From NCBI GenBank assembly GCA_913057205.1, contig CAJXNO010000012.1, positions 1 to 64,000 of the forward strand: a stretch of DNA of 64,000 nt. The letters are read 5' to 3'. Below the pieces are notes generated by a model. That model was given only the letters and a program-made list of their open reading frames with translations. It did no database searches and had not been told where the DNA came from. Source of the DNA: an uncultured Flavobacteriales bacterium. Its GTDB lineage: Bacteria; Bacteroidota; Bacteroidia; Flavobacteriales_G; Salibacteraceae. Made by a program: the position numbers and the translations under genes. Positions 44,033 to 52,927 of this stretch are shown piece by piece; position 1 is the first letter of the stretch; every line of letters begins with the position of its first letter.

Positions 44033-44980
44033 GTGTTGATTGTATTGATGTATTTCGGGGCGTTATTCCCATTAAACGCTCTGCAGGAGCCTGACACTAT
44101 AGTCGTAACTTACACGGGAGATACAGTTGTAAGGGAAGAATATTTGGTCGAAATAAATCAAGAAGGAGATACTCTTAGATGCGGCTTTTATAATTCATTT
44201 TACGAAAACGGGATGCCGGATCAAAAGGGGGGATATAAAAAAAATAATCTCAGCGGTGAGTGGAGGTTATTTGATCGAAATGGGTATTTAGAACAGAGAG
44301 TAAATTATAAAAAGGGGAAACAACACGGCTCATTCGAGAAGTATCATATTCAAACAGAAGAAGTCAGTTGCTACGGTAGGTATCGAAATAATTTACTCCA
44401 AGGGTGGGTATTCTTTTTTACTGAGCATGGGTCTCTTTTGGAAAAAAGCCATTACAAAAAGAACTTACGTGACGGAAAGACAACCACCTATTTCGAATCG
44501 GGAGGAATAAGAGAGGTTTCAAAATTTAAATTAGGAATCAGACACGGAAAGCGATTATACTATTCAGAGAGTGGAGGCCTCATTAAGTCGGAAAAATATG
44601 TTAGTGGCAGGTTGCAAGGTCAAACAGTGATATACCATGTGGATTCAAAAGTTATTTCTCAAAAATTGAGTTATCGCGATAACGTTCTGAATGGAATCCA
44701 TTTAACTTATTATTCAAGTGGCCAACTTAAATCAGAGTGTAACTATCTGGACAACAAAAGGATAGGTCGGTTTGTATCGTATCATGAAAATGGATTAGTG
44801 ATGGAAAGCGGGAATTATATTAACGGAGAGAAGAATGGGAATTGGGAGGTTTTCGATGAAAATGGAGTGTTAGTGAGTTCCGCATTTATGCAAAGAGGAG
44901 AGATTTCTGGGTATTTAAATATCTACAATAATCAAGGAGAGCTAATCAATAAAATTGATTACGATAATGCAGAAGAATAA
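44033..44980 (+). CDS. Exported MORN-repeat protein
   Basis: About 315 residues starting at GTG 44033, directly after the chaperone stop (ATG 44048 is an alternative), with an N-terminal signal-like segment. It is built almost entirely of MORN/YwqK-type repeats of about 23 residues, such as SFYENGMPDQKGGYKKN, YYSSGQLKSECNYLDNKR and SYHENGLVMESGNYINGEK. Similar repeats occur at 3847-4725. Its place in the chaperone transcript suggests a role in the fibre system, for instance as a cell-envelope scaffold. Confidence 0.75.
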   Translation: MLIVLMYFGALFPLNALQEPDTIVVTYTGDTVVREEYLVEINQEGDTLRCGFYNSFYENGMPDQKGGYKKNNLSGEWRLFDRNGYLEQRVNYKKGKQHGSFEKYHIQTEEVSCYGRYRNNLLQGWVFFFTEHGSLLEKSHYKKNLRDGKTTTYFESGGIREVSKFKLGIRHGKRLYYSESGGLIKSEKYVSGRLQGQTVIYHVDSKVISQKLSYRDNVLNGIHLTYYSSGQLKSECNYLDNKRIGRFVSYHENGLVMESGNYINGEKNGNWEVFDENGVLVSSAFMQRGEISGYLNIYNNQGELINKIDYDNAEE

Positions 44981-45296
44981 ACCGCCTATTCTATTAATTG
45001 CAACGCTGAATATCAGTTTAATCATCATTTGCTTAATTCAAGACGGGTGTAACAATTCAGTTGCCGAGTGTTCAAATACTTATGCCCTTGTCAGAACGAA
45101 TATTTCGAATGAGTGCAGTTTTGTAATCGTTTCTGAAAGTTTTATTTATGAGCCAGCAAATATTTCGCAGTTTAACTTTACAGCATCACTAGGCGATTCT
45201 ACCCAAATCCAAGCCGATTTCATGGTTTCTGATCAGTTTTTTCCGCAATGTATAGGAGATTACAGGGTGGAATTATTTTGCATAGAGCCTTTATAG
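44967..45296 (+). CDS. Small membrane-anchored or lipoprotein, unknown function
   Basis: A 109-residue protein whose start overlaps the last codons of the MORN gene. It has an N-terminal hydrophobic segment (ILLIATLNISLIIICLIQDGC) ending at a possible lipobox Cys, then a short beta-rich domain with six further cysteines (AECSN, NECSF, QCIG, FCIEPL). Last gene of the chaperone transcript. No family is recognised. Confidence 0.6.
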   Translation: MQKNKPPILLIATLNISLIIICLIQDGCNNSVAECSNTYALVRTNISNECSFVIVSESFIYEPANISQFNFTASLGDSTQIQADFMVSDQFFPQCIGDYRVELFCIEPL

Positions 45297-45540
45297 TTGC
45301 TGGATTCTCAATGCCCCGCATGTCAGCAAGGGAATGAGATTATTTGACAAATCAAACTTAAACCTCGTTTCGCTTGCTACGAAAAAACAGTTGAATTGTA
45401 GGGGAGGTTACATAACCAGAGCAACACCCATACCTACGACGCGATCTGATTTGATTGCTTCACTTATCACTGGCCCTTACTTGCCTTTGTTGCATCCATA
45501 CGTCTGTATAACGTAGGCTTTAATCGCAGATATTTGTCGC

Positions 45541-45804
45541 ATGTTACAAAAAGCTCCATTCCTACTCATCGTTTTTTTGACCGCTTTCTCCCTCTCAGGA
45601 TGTAAGAAGGATGACCCGGATGAGGTAATGGAAGAACCACCACTCCAAATCCAAACGAGCGAGTTCTGTGAGAATACGTGCGTTTTTGCCAACGATGGAG
45701 AATGCGATGATGGTGGTGCTAACGCTTCCTCCGACTTCTGCGAATACGGAACCGACTGTGAAGACTGCGGACTTCGCACCATCGTAAGAACCGTTGACCG
45801 ATGA
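45541..45804 (+). CDS. Cysteine-rich lipoprotein A (tandem pair)
   Basis: An 87-residue predicted lipoprotein (lipobox SLSGC, Cys21) whose mature part is one cysteine-rich module: CENTCVFANDGECDDGG, a short spacer, then FCEYGTDCEDCGLR. The acidic DGECDDGG core suggests calcium binding, as in LNR-like modules. A GATATTTG element lies at 45528-45535, six bases before the ATG. It overlaps by ATGA with a second gene for the same module. Confidence 0.78.
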   Translation: MLQKAPFLLIVFLTAFSLSGCKKDDPDEVMEEPPLQIQTSEFCENTCVFANDGECDDGGANASSDFCEYGTDCEDCGLRTIVRTVDR

Positions 45805-45989
45805 AGCAATGCGCGTACTACATACTCGTCTTCCTCGTCTTCTTCACCAGTGCGTGCACCCGCGAGCTATGCGATGATACCTGCTTCTGGCCCCAAGACG
45901 GAGAATGCGATGATGGTGGACCAGGTTCCTTGAACGACTACTGCGCCTTTGGAACCGATTGCTCTGACTGCGGAACACGAACAGAGTGA
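45801..45989 (+). CDS. Cysteine-rich lipoprotein B (tandem pair)
   Basis: A 62-residue predicted lipoprotein (lipobox FTSAC) that is almost only the same module: CDDTCFWPQDGECDDGG, then DYCAFGTDCSDCGTR. It is clearly a duplicate of lipoprotein A with a shorter linker, and the two are translationally coupled by ATGA. Such modules occur in a range of secreted proteins; function is unknown. Confidence 0.78.
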   Translation: MKQCAYYILVFLVFFTSACTRELCDDTCFWPQDGECDDGGPGSLNDYCAFGTDCSDCGTRTE

Positions 45990-45994
45990 CCTAA

Positions 45995-46405
45995 TTAAAT
46001 CAAGTTGAGTTTCTCCAAGATCGTCCGATGATCGAAGGCCATTTCTGGCAGGTCAACTATCGGAAACCATTTGGCATCGGCCGCATCATCGGCTTCCTTC
46101 ACTGACCTTCGCTCTTCCAAAACAGCATGATAGACCACGCTCACTGTTCTGAAACGTGGATCGCGACCTACCGAACCCTCAGTTGCTACGAGCTCCATTT
46201 CATGGACCGGGACTTTAAGTCCGGTCTCTTCCGCTAGTTCCATTACTGCGGCGTCTACGAGCTCCTCGTCGGTTTCGATGAACCCGCCTGGAAAGGCCCA
46301 CATTCCTTGGAAAGGTGGATTTCTTCGGCGAATCAATAACATGTATCCATCACGTGTGGTGACGATGTTATCCGCTGCTAAATAAATGTCCTGATCAATT
46401 GCCAT
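45995..46405 (-). CDS. Nudix hydrolase
   Basis: A 136-residue Nudix protein. The Nudix box runs from GGFIETDEELVD to VMELAEETGL; the usual Arg of REUXEEXGU is Met here, while the metal-binding Glu residues are kept. WAFPGGFIE and RRRNPPFQG resemble ADP-ribose or nucleoside-diphosphate hydrolases, some linked to NAD salvage. Start at ATG 46405; the longer frame begins with TTG. It converges with the lipoprotein pair. Confidence 0.85.
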   Translation of the reverse strand: MAIDQDIYLAADNIVTTRDGYMLLIRRRNPPFQGMWAFPGGFIETDEELVDAAVMELAEETGLKVPVHEMELVATEGSVGRDPRFRTVSVVYHAVLEERRSVKEADDAADAKWFPIVDLPEMAFDHRTILEKLNLI

Positions 46406-46430
46406 CCTTGCGTGTTTATAGGCTGTCAAG

Positions 46431-46464
46431 TTGCGTTTTAGCCCTTCAAATATTGCTACTTTTG
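46431..46464 (+). promoter_or_regulatory. Candidate panD promoter TTG-N23-TACTTTTG
   Basis: TTG at 46431-46433 and TACTTTTG at 46457-46464 lie 23 bases apart. The -7 element is perfect and the panD ATG follows 7 bases later, implying a nearly leaderless mRNA. Confidence 0.6.
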
Positions 46465-46471
46465 CAGCGAA

Positions 46472-46825
46472 ATGAAGATCGAGGTATTAAAATCAAAACT
46501 CCATCGCGTTAAGGTAACGGATGCACACTTGGACTACATTGGCAGCATCGAGATCGACGAAACGCTGATGGAAGCCGCCAACCTCATTGAGGGAGAGAAA
46601 GTAACGATCGTGAACATCAACAACGGTGAGCGATTCGAAACCTACGTCATCACTGGAAAGCGCAACTCTGGAACGGTAAGCTTGAACGGTCCGGCTGCAC
46701 GTAAGGTGCAGATCGGCGACATTGTGATCATCATTTCTTACGCCCAAATAGAATTCGAGGAAGCCAAGCAATTCAAGCCTTGGGTCGTATTCCCGGATGA
46801 AAAAACGAACACCTTAGTCGATTGA
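46472..46825 (+). CDS. panD: Aspartate 1-decarboxylase
   Basis: A 117-residue pyruvoyl enzyme making beta-alanine for pantothenate. The self-processing site Gly24-Ser25 is seen in DYIGSIEID, and the conserved [13 protein letters not shown] and [12 protein letters not shown] segments are present. Length is normal. It overlaps the next gene by TTGA. Confidence 0.96.
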   Translation: MKIEVLKSKLHRVKVTDAHLDYIGSIEIDETLMEAANLIEGEKVTIVNINNGERFETYVITGKRNSGTVSLNGPAARKVQIGDIVIIISYAQIEFEEAKQFKPWVVFPDEKTNTLVD

Positions 46826-47817
46826 ATAAGCGATTGAAATCAGCCCTGCAAGTGCTTTTCTCACTTGCGCTTGGTTTCTTCCTCATCTGGTTCATTTATA
46901 AAGATCTAACGGAGGAGGACAAGACGAATGTGATGAACTCCATCCGTGAGGCTAACTATTGGTGGATCGGTCTGTCTGCCCTTATCGCCATCTTGAGCCA
47001 CATCTTCCGTGCCTACCGCTGGAAGTACCCGCTTGAATCTCTGGATATTCGCATTGATATGCCGAACCGCTTTGCCGGCGTGATGATCGGCTATTTGGCC
47101 AATTTGGCTTTTCCTCGTTTAGGTGAAGTAACCCGATGCGCCGTACTGGCGAGAAAACACAAGTATCCATTTGAAAAGCTTTTTGGAACCGTGATTGCAG
47201 AACGCGTCGTTGATGCCATCATTCTGCTTGGTATGATCGTATTGGCTGTGGTCCTGCAGTTCAGCATACTGAGATCGTTCCTTACTGAGGCCCTCGGGCC
47301 AATGGCGGAAAAGGCACAAAACTTTGTAATCCTTGGTTTTATTGGAGTTCTTGGCGTAGTAGGATTCTACGTTTTCTGGCGTTTTGTACAACGTTCAACG
47401 CATCCATTAGCACTTCAGATCAAAGAGAAGATCAGGGGGTTGTTTGATGGCTTCGCCACCATCAAGCGCATGGACGGTCAGTTAGGCTTCTACTTTCACA
47501 CAGCACTGATTTGGATATCCTACATGTTGATGTACGTGGTAACCTTCCAAAGCTTACCTGAAACTCAAGGCGTTCCGATTGGTGGCATCTTAGCCTCCTT
47601 TGTGCTCGGTGGTTTATCCATCGTTGTGGTGCAAGGTGGATTGGGCGCCTATCCACTAGCGATCATGTTGATCTTGGCCCTTTACGGTGTGGAAGAGTCA
47701 ACCGGTTACGCCTTCGGATGGATCGTTTGGTCAGCGCAAACAGCAATGATCATCATACTCGGATTCGTGTCTATGCTTGCCTTACCGTTGTTGAATGTAA
47801 AAAAGGCAGCATCATGA
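46822..47817 (+). CDS. UPF0104/LPG-synthase-TM-like membrane protein (flippase-like)
   Basis: A 331-residue integral membrane protein with about eight hydrophobic helices and the family motifs [21 protein letters not shown] and [20 protein letters not shown]. It belongs to the lysylphosphatidylglycerol-synthase transmembrane (flippase-like) family without the synthetase domain, so lipid flipping or transport is possible. The start is TTG overlapping the panD stop; no nearby ATG fits. It overlaps rfaE2 by ATGA. Confidence 0.85.
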   Translation: MNKRLKSALQVLFSLALGFFLIWFIYKDLTEEDKTNVMNSIREANYWWIGLSALIAILSHIFRAYRWKYPLESLDIRIDMPNRFAGVMIGYLANLAFPRLGEVTRCAVLARKHKYPFEKLFGTVIAERVVDAIILLGMIVLAVVLQFSILRSFLTEALGPMAEKAQNFVILGFIGVLGVVGFYVFWRFVQRSTHPLALQIKEKIRGLFDGFATIKRMDGQLGFYFHTALIWISYMLMYVVTFQSLPETQGVPIGGILASFVLGGLSIVVVQGGLGAYPLAIMLILALYGVEESTGYAFGWIVWSAQTAMIIILGFVSMLALPLLNVKKAAS

Positions 47818-48305
47818 ACCAGAATCCGTTTGGAAAACTCTTCTCGTTAGCAGAAGTGAAGGACCAAAGCCAGCGCTGGCGGGAAAAAGGCGAACGGATC
47901 GTATTCACCAATGGTGTCTTCGACCTGCTTCATCCGGGGCATGTGCTCTATTTGCAAGAAGCTGCAGCGCTTGGGGATCGCTTGATAGTTGGACTCAACT
48001 CAGATCGATCTGCCAAACTCCTTAACAAAGGACCGGAACGACCAATCCAAGATGAACAGGCGCGGGCCACGATTCTAGCTGCACTTTCCATGGTAGATGC
48101 CGTCGTGCTGTTTGAAGAAGAGACACCACTCCACTTGATAGAATCGATCCAACCTGATACCTTAGTAAAAGGTGGAGACTACAGCATCGAACAGATCGTG
48201 GGTGCTGATTTGGTGCTCGGGAATGGTGGACAGGTGAAGCAGTTGCAATTCGTTCCGGGCTACTCTACTACCAACATCGAACAAAAGATCCGCAACAGCG
48301 GTTAA
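47814..48305 (+). CDS. rfaE2: D-glycero-beta-D-manno-heptose 1-phosphate adenylyltransferase
   Basis: A 163-residue cytidylyltransferase-fold enzyme like the C-terminal domain of HldE, which makes ADP-heptose for lipopolysaccharide core. FTNGVFDLLHPGHVLYL carries the HxGH nucleotide site, followed by GLNSDRSAK and VKGGDYSIE. A stand-alone protein of this kind implies a separate heptokinase elsewhere. The start at 47814 overlaps the membrane protein stop by ATGA. Confidence 0.92.
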   Translation: MNQNPFGKLFSLAEVKDQSQRWREKGERIVFTNGVFDLLHPGHVLYLQEAAALGDRLIVGLNSDRSAKLLNKGPERPIQDEQARATILAALSMVDAVVLFEEETPLHLIESIQPDTLVKGGDYSIEQIVGADLVLGNGGQVKQLQFVPGYSTTNIEQKIRNSG

Positions 48306-48315
48306 TCGCACGATC

Positions 48316-48750
48316 ATGAGTAAGAACATCAACGCCATACAAGACGAAATCATAGAAGAGTTCAGCTTCTTCACCGACTGGATGGAGAAGTACGAACACA
48401 TCATCGAGTACGGAAAAGGACTTCCCTCTTTGGAAGAATCCTTGAAGAACGATGACAACATCGTAAAAGGGTGTCAAAGCAGGGTGTGGTTGCACGCCGA
48501 CATGAATGAAGAGAAGCTCTGTTTTCAGGCCGATAGTGATGCTATCATTACCAAAGGTCTCGTGGGATTAATGGTTCGTGTGCTAAGTGGTCATTCCCCT
48601 GAGGAAATCGCAACAGCAGACCTCTACTTTATTGACCAGATTGGACTGAAAGAGCATCTATCACCCAATCGGGCGAACGGATTGGCTTCTATGATCAAGA
48701 AGATAAAGATGTACGCACTGGCATACGATGCCAAAAGTAAAGCCGAATAA
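48316..48750 (+). CDS. sufE: Cysteine desulfurase sulfur acceptor SufE
   Basis: A 144-residue SufE protein with the sulfur-acceptor Cys53 in VKGCQSRVW, and conserved LIxLGxxL-like segments in the helical N-terminus (EYGKGLPSLEES). It takes sulfur from SufS for iron-sulfur cluster assembly. The main sufBCDS genes are not in this window. It is followed by the MIP18-family gene and DUF2480. Confidence 0.94.
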   Translation: MSKNINAIQDEIIEEFSFFTDWMEKYEHIIEYGKGLPSLEESLKNDDNIVKGCQSRVWLHADMNEEKLCFQADSDAIITKGLVGLMVRVLSGHSPEEIATADLYFIDQIGLKEHLSPNRANGLASMIKKIKMYALAYDAKSKAE

Positions 48751-48752
48751 AG

Positions 48753-49073
48753 ATGGATCCAGCGAAGAAGAAACAACTTGAAGAGGCGGTCATCGCAGCG
48801 ATGAAGACGGTGTATGACCCTGAGATCCCAGTAGATATCTACGAACTTGGTTTGATCTATGAGATTAAGATCAACGAGGATTATGAGGCGACCATCATCA
48901 TGACCCTCACTTCTCCCAGTTGTCCAGTGGCTGAGAGCCTTCCTGTTGAGGTAGAGCAAAAAGTTGCTGGAGTAGAAGGCATCACCTCATCGAAGGTGGA
49001 ACTCACGTGGGAGCCGCCATGGGATAAGGACATGATGAGCGAAGAAGCTTTGGTTGAACTCGGATTGATGTAG
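48753..49073 (+). CDS. MIP18/DUF59 family iron-sulfur assembly protein (SufT-like)
   Basis: A 106-residue DUF59 protein with the core VYDPEIPVDIYELGLIYEI and the active-site-like TSPSCPVAESLP Cys. Homologues help mature iron-sulfur proteins; PaaD also belongs to this family, but the suf setting favours a SufT-like role. It begins 3 bases after the sufE stop codon. Confidence 0.92.
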   Translation: MDPAKKKQLEEAVIAAMKTVYDPEIPVDIYELGLIYEIKINEDYEATIIMTLTSPSCPVAESLPVEVEQKVAGVEGITSSKVELTWEPPWDKDMMSEEALVELGLM

Positions 49074-49075
49074 GC

Positions 49076-49582
49076 ATGGCTGATGTCATTGAAAATAAAG
49101 TTGCTAAAAGCGGCCTGATCACCCTTGACTTAGAGGAGCTCATGCCGAGGTGGGAAATCGTAGGCTTTGACATGGCCGATGTGCTGTGGCAAGGTTTAGC
49201 CCTCAAAGAGAAAGATTTTCGAGCCTTTGTGAAGGACCACGATTGGTCTGCTTACAATGGAAAGCAAGTCTATATTCATAACTCAGCAGACGCCATCATT
49301 CCAACGTGGGCGTACATGTTACTTGGAGCCGCACTTGATGCACATGCTGACCTGGTTGTTGTTGGCCCTGAACGTGATCTCAACGCCGCTCTCTGGGCTC
49401 GATTCGTTACTGCGTTCCAAGCGAGTCAATACGCTGATCAGCGTGTGATCCTTAAAGGATGTGGGAGCGTGGATATCCCCGAGTCGGTATATCTTCAATT
49501 GAGCCAGAAGCTGGTCAAGCAGGTCAAGACCTTGATGTTTGGTGAGCCCTGCTCAACCGTTCCGGTATTCAAAAAGAAATAG
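49076..49582 (+). CDS. DUF2480 family protein
   Basis: A 168-residue cytosolic protein of the DUF2480 family, characteristically found next to suf genes in Bacteroidota (general knowledge). It opens NKVAKSGLITLDLEELMPRW and has an internal YIHNSADAIIPTWAYMLL block. Role unknown; gene context suggests iron-sulfur metabolism. It begins 3 bases after the DUF59 gene and overlaps the convergent broken gene by 14 bases. Confidence 0.88.
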   Translation: MADVIENKVAKSGLITLDLEELMPRWEIVGFDMADVLWQGLALKEKDFRAFVKDHDWSAYNGKQVYIHNSADAIIPTWAYMLLGAALDAHADLVVVGPERDLNAALWARFVTAFQASQYADQRVILKGCGSVDIPESVYLQLSQKLVKQVKTLMFGEPCSTVPVFKKK

Positions 49583-50256
49583 TGCGTTTCGTGGCTTGCT
49601 CCACATAAGCGATGTAGGCTCCAAACAAGTCCACATCGTTTGAGGCAAGCTTTTCTCCATTCAAGTATTTATTCACGGCTGCTTCGGCGTAGCCCAATGA
49701 ACGCAACTCATTCGCATCGGCTTCTGCATCTAGCAAGCTACTAAACAAGCCAGCAGAGTAGGCATATGCTTGTTGAGATGACACCCCAAAGCTCAAGGGC
49801 TGATCGATATCGTTCACGAGGTCACGACCGCGAGGTTCCTCATAGGTGGCGAAGTATACGGTAAAAGAGATGTTCTCCAATTCACTTGGATCGCGCTGTC
49901 CGGTTTCAAAAGGAGTGCGATCACTCAGTAACATCAACGCGTCTTCAGGCAGGATGCTGACTTGGTTGAAAAAGGGCACCAATTCCAACTCTGTTTCGCT
50001 TACGCCTTCAGGAAGTTGTGGGATACTGGATAAAGCATCAGCAATATAGAAATAGGCACCATAATATACCTGCATCCCGGGTGATGAAGAAATCATCGTT
50101 CTTCCAATGAGCGGCTACCTGATCGGTCGTGATTTCCCATTGGAATATTAAGTACTGTGGAAGCTCTGGATTTTTGATACGTTCTTGAGCAGAAACGATG
50201 GAAACAAAAGCTAGTGACAAGACCAGCATCAACGCTACAGGGGCTAGATTTTTCAT
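49569..50256 (-). pseudogene. Frameshifted secreted protein gene
   Basis: Two overlapping frames describe one exported protein of about 228 residues. The first (50038-50256) has signal MKNLAPVALMLVLSLAFV and QVAAHWKNDDFFITRDA. The second (49569-50096) continues with VYYGAYFYIADALSSIPQL to EQATKRTISF. Removing one G near 50071 on the coding strand joins them seamlessly. No family is recognised; the mature part is acidic. The lesion may be genuine or a base-calling error. Confidence 0.65.
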
Positions 50257-50470
50257 GACATTAGAATTTTTCAGGTAAACAAGGTGTTAGGGCTCGTAAC
50301 TATTCTAATGCGGAGGGTGAAGCGGGGCTTCTGTAGTTTAAACGTGATTTGAATAAAAAATTTTGTCTTTTGTTCTTTATTTTTTCTTTTTATCCGAATT
50401 ATATTCTGTTTCAACAACCTTCATTTAGTCCGCCCAAATAATGCATAGCACGGTATACAAGCATTTTTCA

Positions 50471-50478
50471 CACATTTG
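50471..50478 (+). promoter_or_regulatory. -7-like element CACATTTG upstream of the TonB-dependent receptor
   Basis: One mismatch to TAnnTTTG, ending 16 bases before the receptor ATG. The preceding 50257-50470 is AT-rich and otherwise empty. Confidence 0.45.
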
Positions 50479-50494
50479 ACCGACCGCGCTCCAC

Positions 50495-52927
50495 ATGCGA
50501 TACCTACTGACCATATGCCTCTCATTTATCAGCGTGCTCGCGCTATGTCAAGACTTTACCCAAAGCATTCGAGGGCGAGTGATCGACAAGGATACACGTC
50601 AGCCTATTCCCGGCGTGAACGTAGCCTTGTTAGACGATCCAGAGAACATTACGGGAACGAGTACAGACATGGATGGCTGGTACTCTCTTGCAAACCTAGA
50701 TATTGGCAGACACGAATTGCGCTTTTCCTTCATTGGATACCTCCCTCAGATCATCAATAACGTTGAAGTAAACTCTGGTCGAGAAACCATCCTGAACATC
50801 GAGATGGAAGAGGCAGCCATTGAAATGAAAGCCGTTGAGATCACCGCCACACGCGATGGCGAGCCACTCAACGAAATGGCCATCATCAGTGCGCGCCAAT
50901 TCAATGTGCAGGAAACGGAGCGTTATGCAGGAAGCCGGGGAGAGCCCTCTCGAATGGCCTCCAACTTTGCTGGGGTGCAAGGTGCGGACGACTCCAGAAA
51001 TGATATCGTCATCCGTGGCAACTCGCCCCAAGCCATCCTCTGGCGGATCGAAGACCTGCCAATCTCGAATCCGAATCACTTCAACATACCAGGTACCGCC
51101 GGCGGATCAGTAAGTATCCTGAACAATAAGACCCTCGGTAACAGCGACTTTTACACCGGAGCCTTCCCCGCTGAATTCGGTAATGCTACAGCGGGTGTGT
51201 TCGCTCTGAACATTCGTGAGGGTAACAATCAATCGCACGAGTTTGTCGGACAGTTCGGCTTCCTTGGCACCGAGGCAATGATCGAAGGACCGATCTCGCG
51301 TGACAAGAACATTACCTACATGGCGGCCTACCGCTACTCCACCCTGGCGATGATCGGTGGATTAGGAATTGAATATGGAACAGACGCCATTCCAAAATAC
51401 CAAGACCTTACTTTCAAGGTAAACATCCCAGGTAAGGGCGCTTCTTCCTTCTCCATTTTCGGCGTAGGAGGTATCTCCGACATCGATATCTTGATCAGCG
51501 ACCAAGAGACCCCAGACGATCGGAACATCTATGGTGACAATGACCGTGACCAGTACTTCGGGTCTACCATGGGCATGGTTGGAGCAGCCTATACCCGGTC
51601 CCTCTCTGAACGAACCTATGCTAAGGCTGTGGTTGGCTACAACTACAGCGAAGTGAACTCCTACCATGAGTTGGTCTACCGATATGTGGATGGTGATGGC
51701 CGCTACCAGCTGGATTCGGTCAACGCATTCGATCCTCTTCTTGACTACACGTTTCGGGAGCAACGAACGGTAGGACATTTCTTTGTGAACAGCAAATTGA
51801 ACCGTCAACATGTGATCAAGGCCGGTGTGGTTGCAGAACACTTAAACTTTACCTACGAAGACAGCACATGGGTTTTTGATACAGCCTCACCTGATTTCGA
51901 CACGTGGAGGGTACGCTGGGACAGTCGGGATCAGTCCATCCTTCTACAACCCTACGTGCAATGGAAGTACCGCCCGAACAATGACTGGTTGGTCACCTTC
52001 GGACTCCACAGTCAGTATTTCTCCCTGGCCAACGCCCTTTCACCCATTGAACCGAGGGGTGCCATCCGAAAGACCTTCAGGGACGGATCGAGTTTCAATA
52101 TCGGTAGTGGATTGCACAGTCAAACCCAGCCCTACTACCTCTATTATTTCAGCGAGCAACGTGATGCCAATGGTAACCCAGTCTTGTACAACAGCACCAT
52201 GGACTTCACCAAAGCCATCCACTCCGTAGCAGGCTACGATCGCATGCTAAAGCCCAATCTCCGCTTCAAGACCGAGGTGTACTTCCAATGGTTATATGAC
52301 ATTCCTGTTGATCCGAACACGGCTTCCTTCTCTCTGGCCAATACCGGCTCTGGATTTGAACGATTCTTTCCTGACACTTTGGTTAATGCAGGATATCAAC
52401 GGAATTATGGCATCGAATTCACCCTCGAAAAGTTCTTTGCTAATCAGTATTACTTACTGCTCACAGGATCCGTGTTTGACAGCAAGTATCAGGGACCAGA
52501 CGGCCAGTGGCGAAATACGGATTTCAATGGAAACTTTGCAGCCAATGCCCTTTTTGCAAAGGAGTTTCAGCTCTCCAAGAAATCCATGTTATCATTGGGT
52601 GGAAAAGTCACCGTGGTTGGCGGCAGGTGGTATGGTCCGCCAGACATCGCCGCCAGCAACCAACAGCGCGAATTGATCGTGATCGACACGCTACGCAACA
52701 CCCAACAGTTTCCGCATTATTTCCGCGCTGATGTGAAAGTGAATTATCGACTTAATACCCGAAACATCACCCATGAGATCGGTATCGACTTGGTAAATGT
52801 GTTCGATACACGCAACGTGCTTAGCTTAACCTATGCACCCGATGAAAATGAAAATCCAAACGAATCGATCCGACGAGAATATCAGTTGGGTCGGTTACCC
52901 CTCTTCTATTACCGCATAGCCTTTTAG
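50495..52927 (+). CDS. TonB-dependent receptor with carboxypeptidase-like extension
   Basis: An 810-residue outer-membrane receptor. Signal MRYLLTICLSFISVLALC, then a carboxypeptidase regulatory-like domain (RGRVIDKDTRQPIPGVNV, then DMDGWYSLANLDIGRHEL), the plug domain (RNDIVIRGNSPQAILWRI, FYTGAFPAEFGNATAGVF), and a C-terminal barrel ending in an aromatic strand (LPLFYYRIAF). No SusD-like partner is adjacent, so it is not part of a SusCD pair. Likely ligand unknown (siderophore, metal or vitamin). It converges with purF, overlapping by 4 bases. Confidence 0.93.
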   Translation: MRYLLTICLSFISVLALCQDFTQSIRGRVIDKDTRQPIPGVNVALLDDPENITGTSTDMDGWYSLANLDIGRHELRFSFIGYLPQIINNVEVNSGRETILNIEMEEAAIEMKAVEITATRDGEPLNEMAIISARQFNVQETERYAGSRGEPSRMASNFAGVQGADDSRNDIVIRGNSPQAILWRIEDLPISNPNHFNIPGTAGGSVSILNNKTLGNSDFYTGAFPAEFGNATAGVFALNIREGNNQSHEFVGQFGFLGTEAMIEGPISRDKNITYMAAYRYSTLAMIGGLGIEYGTDAIPKYQDLTFKVNIPGKGASSFSIFGVGGISDIDILISDQETPDDRNIYGDNDRDQYFGSTMGMVGAAYTRSLSERTYAKAVVGYNYSEVNSYHELVYRYVDGDGRYQLDSVNAFDPLLDYTFREQRTVGHFFVNSKLNRQHVIKAGVVAEHLNFTYEDSTWVFDTASPDFDTWRVRWDSRDQSILLQPYVQWKYRPNNDWLVTFGLHSQYFSLANALSPIEPRGAIRKTFRDGSSFNIGSGLHSQTQPYYLYYFSEQRDANGNPVLYNSTMDFTKAIHSVAGYDRMLKPNLRFKTEVYFQWLYDIPVDPNTASFSLANTGSGFERFFPDTLVNAGYQRNYGIEFTLEKFFANQYYLLLTGSVFDSKYQGPDGQWRNTDFNGNFAANALFAKEFQLSKKSMLSLGGKVTVVGGRWYGPPDIAASNQQRELIVIDTLRNTQQFPHYFRADVKVNYRLNTRNITHEIGIDLVNVFDTRNVLSLTYAPDENENPNESIRREYQLGRLPLFYYRIAF

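Noticed and set aside
45334-45516. 60-residue frame in the gap after the fibre locus
   Set aside because: It has no signal, domain or promoter and an amino acid mix like random sequence.
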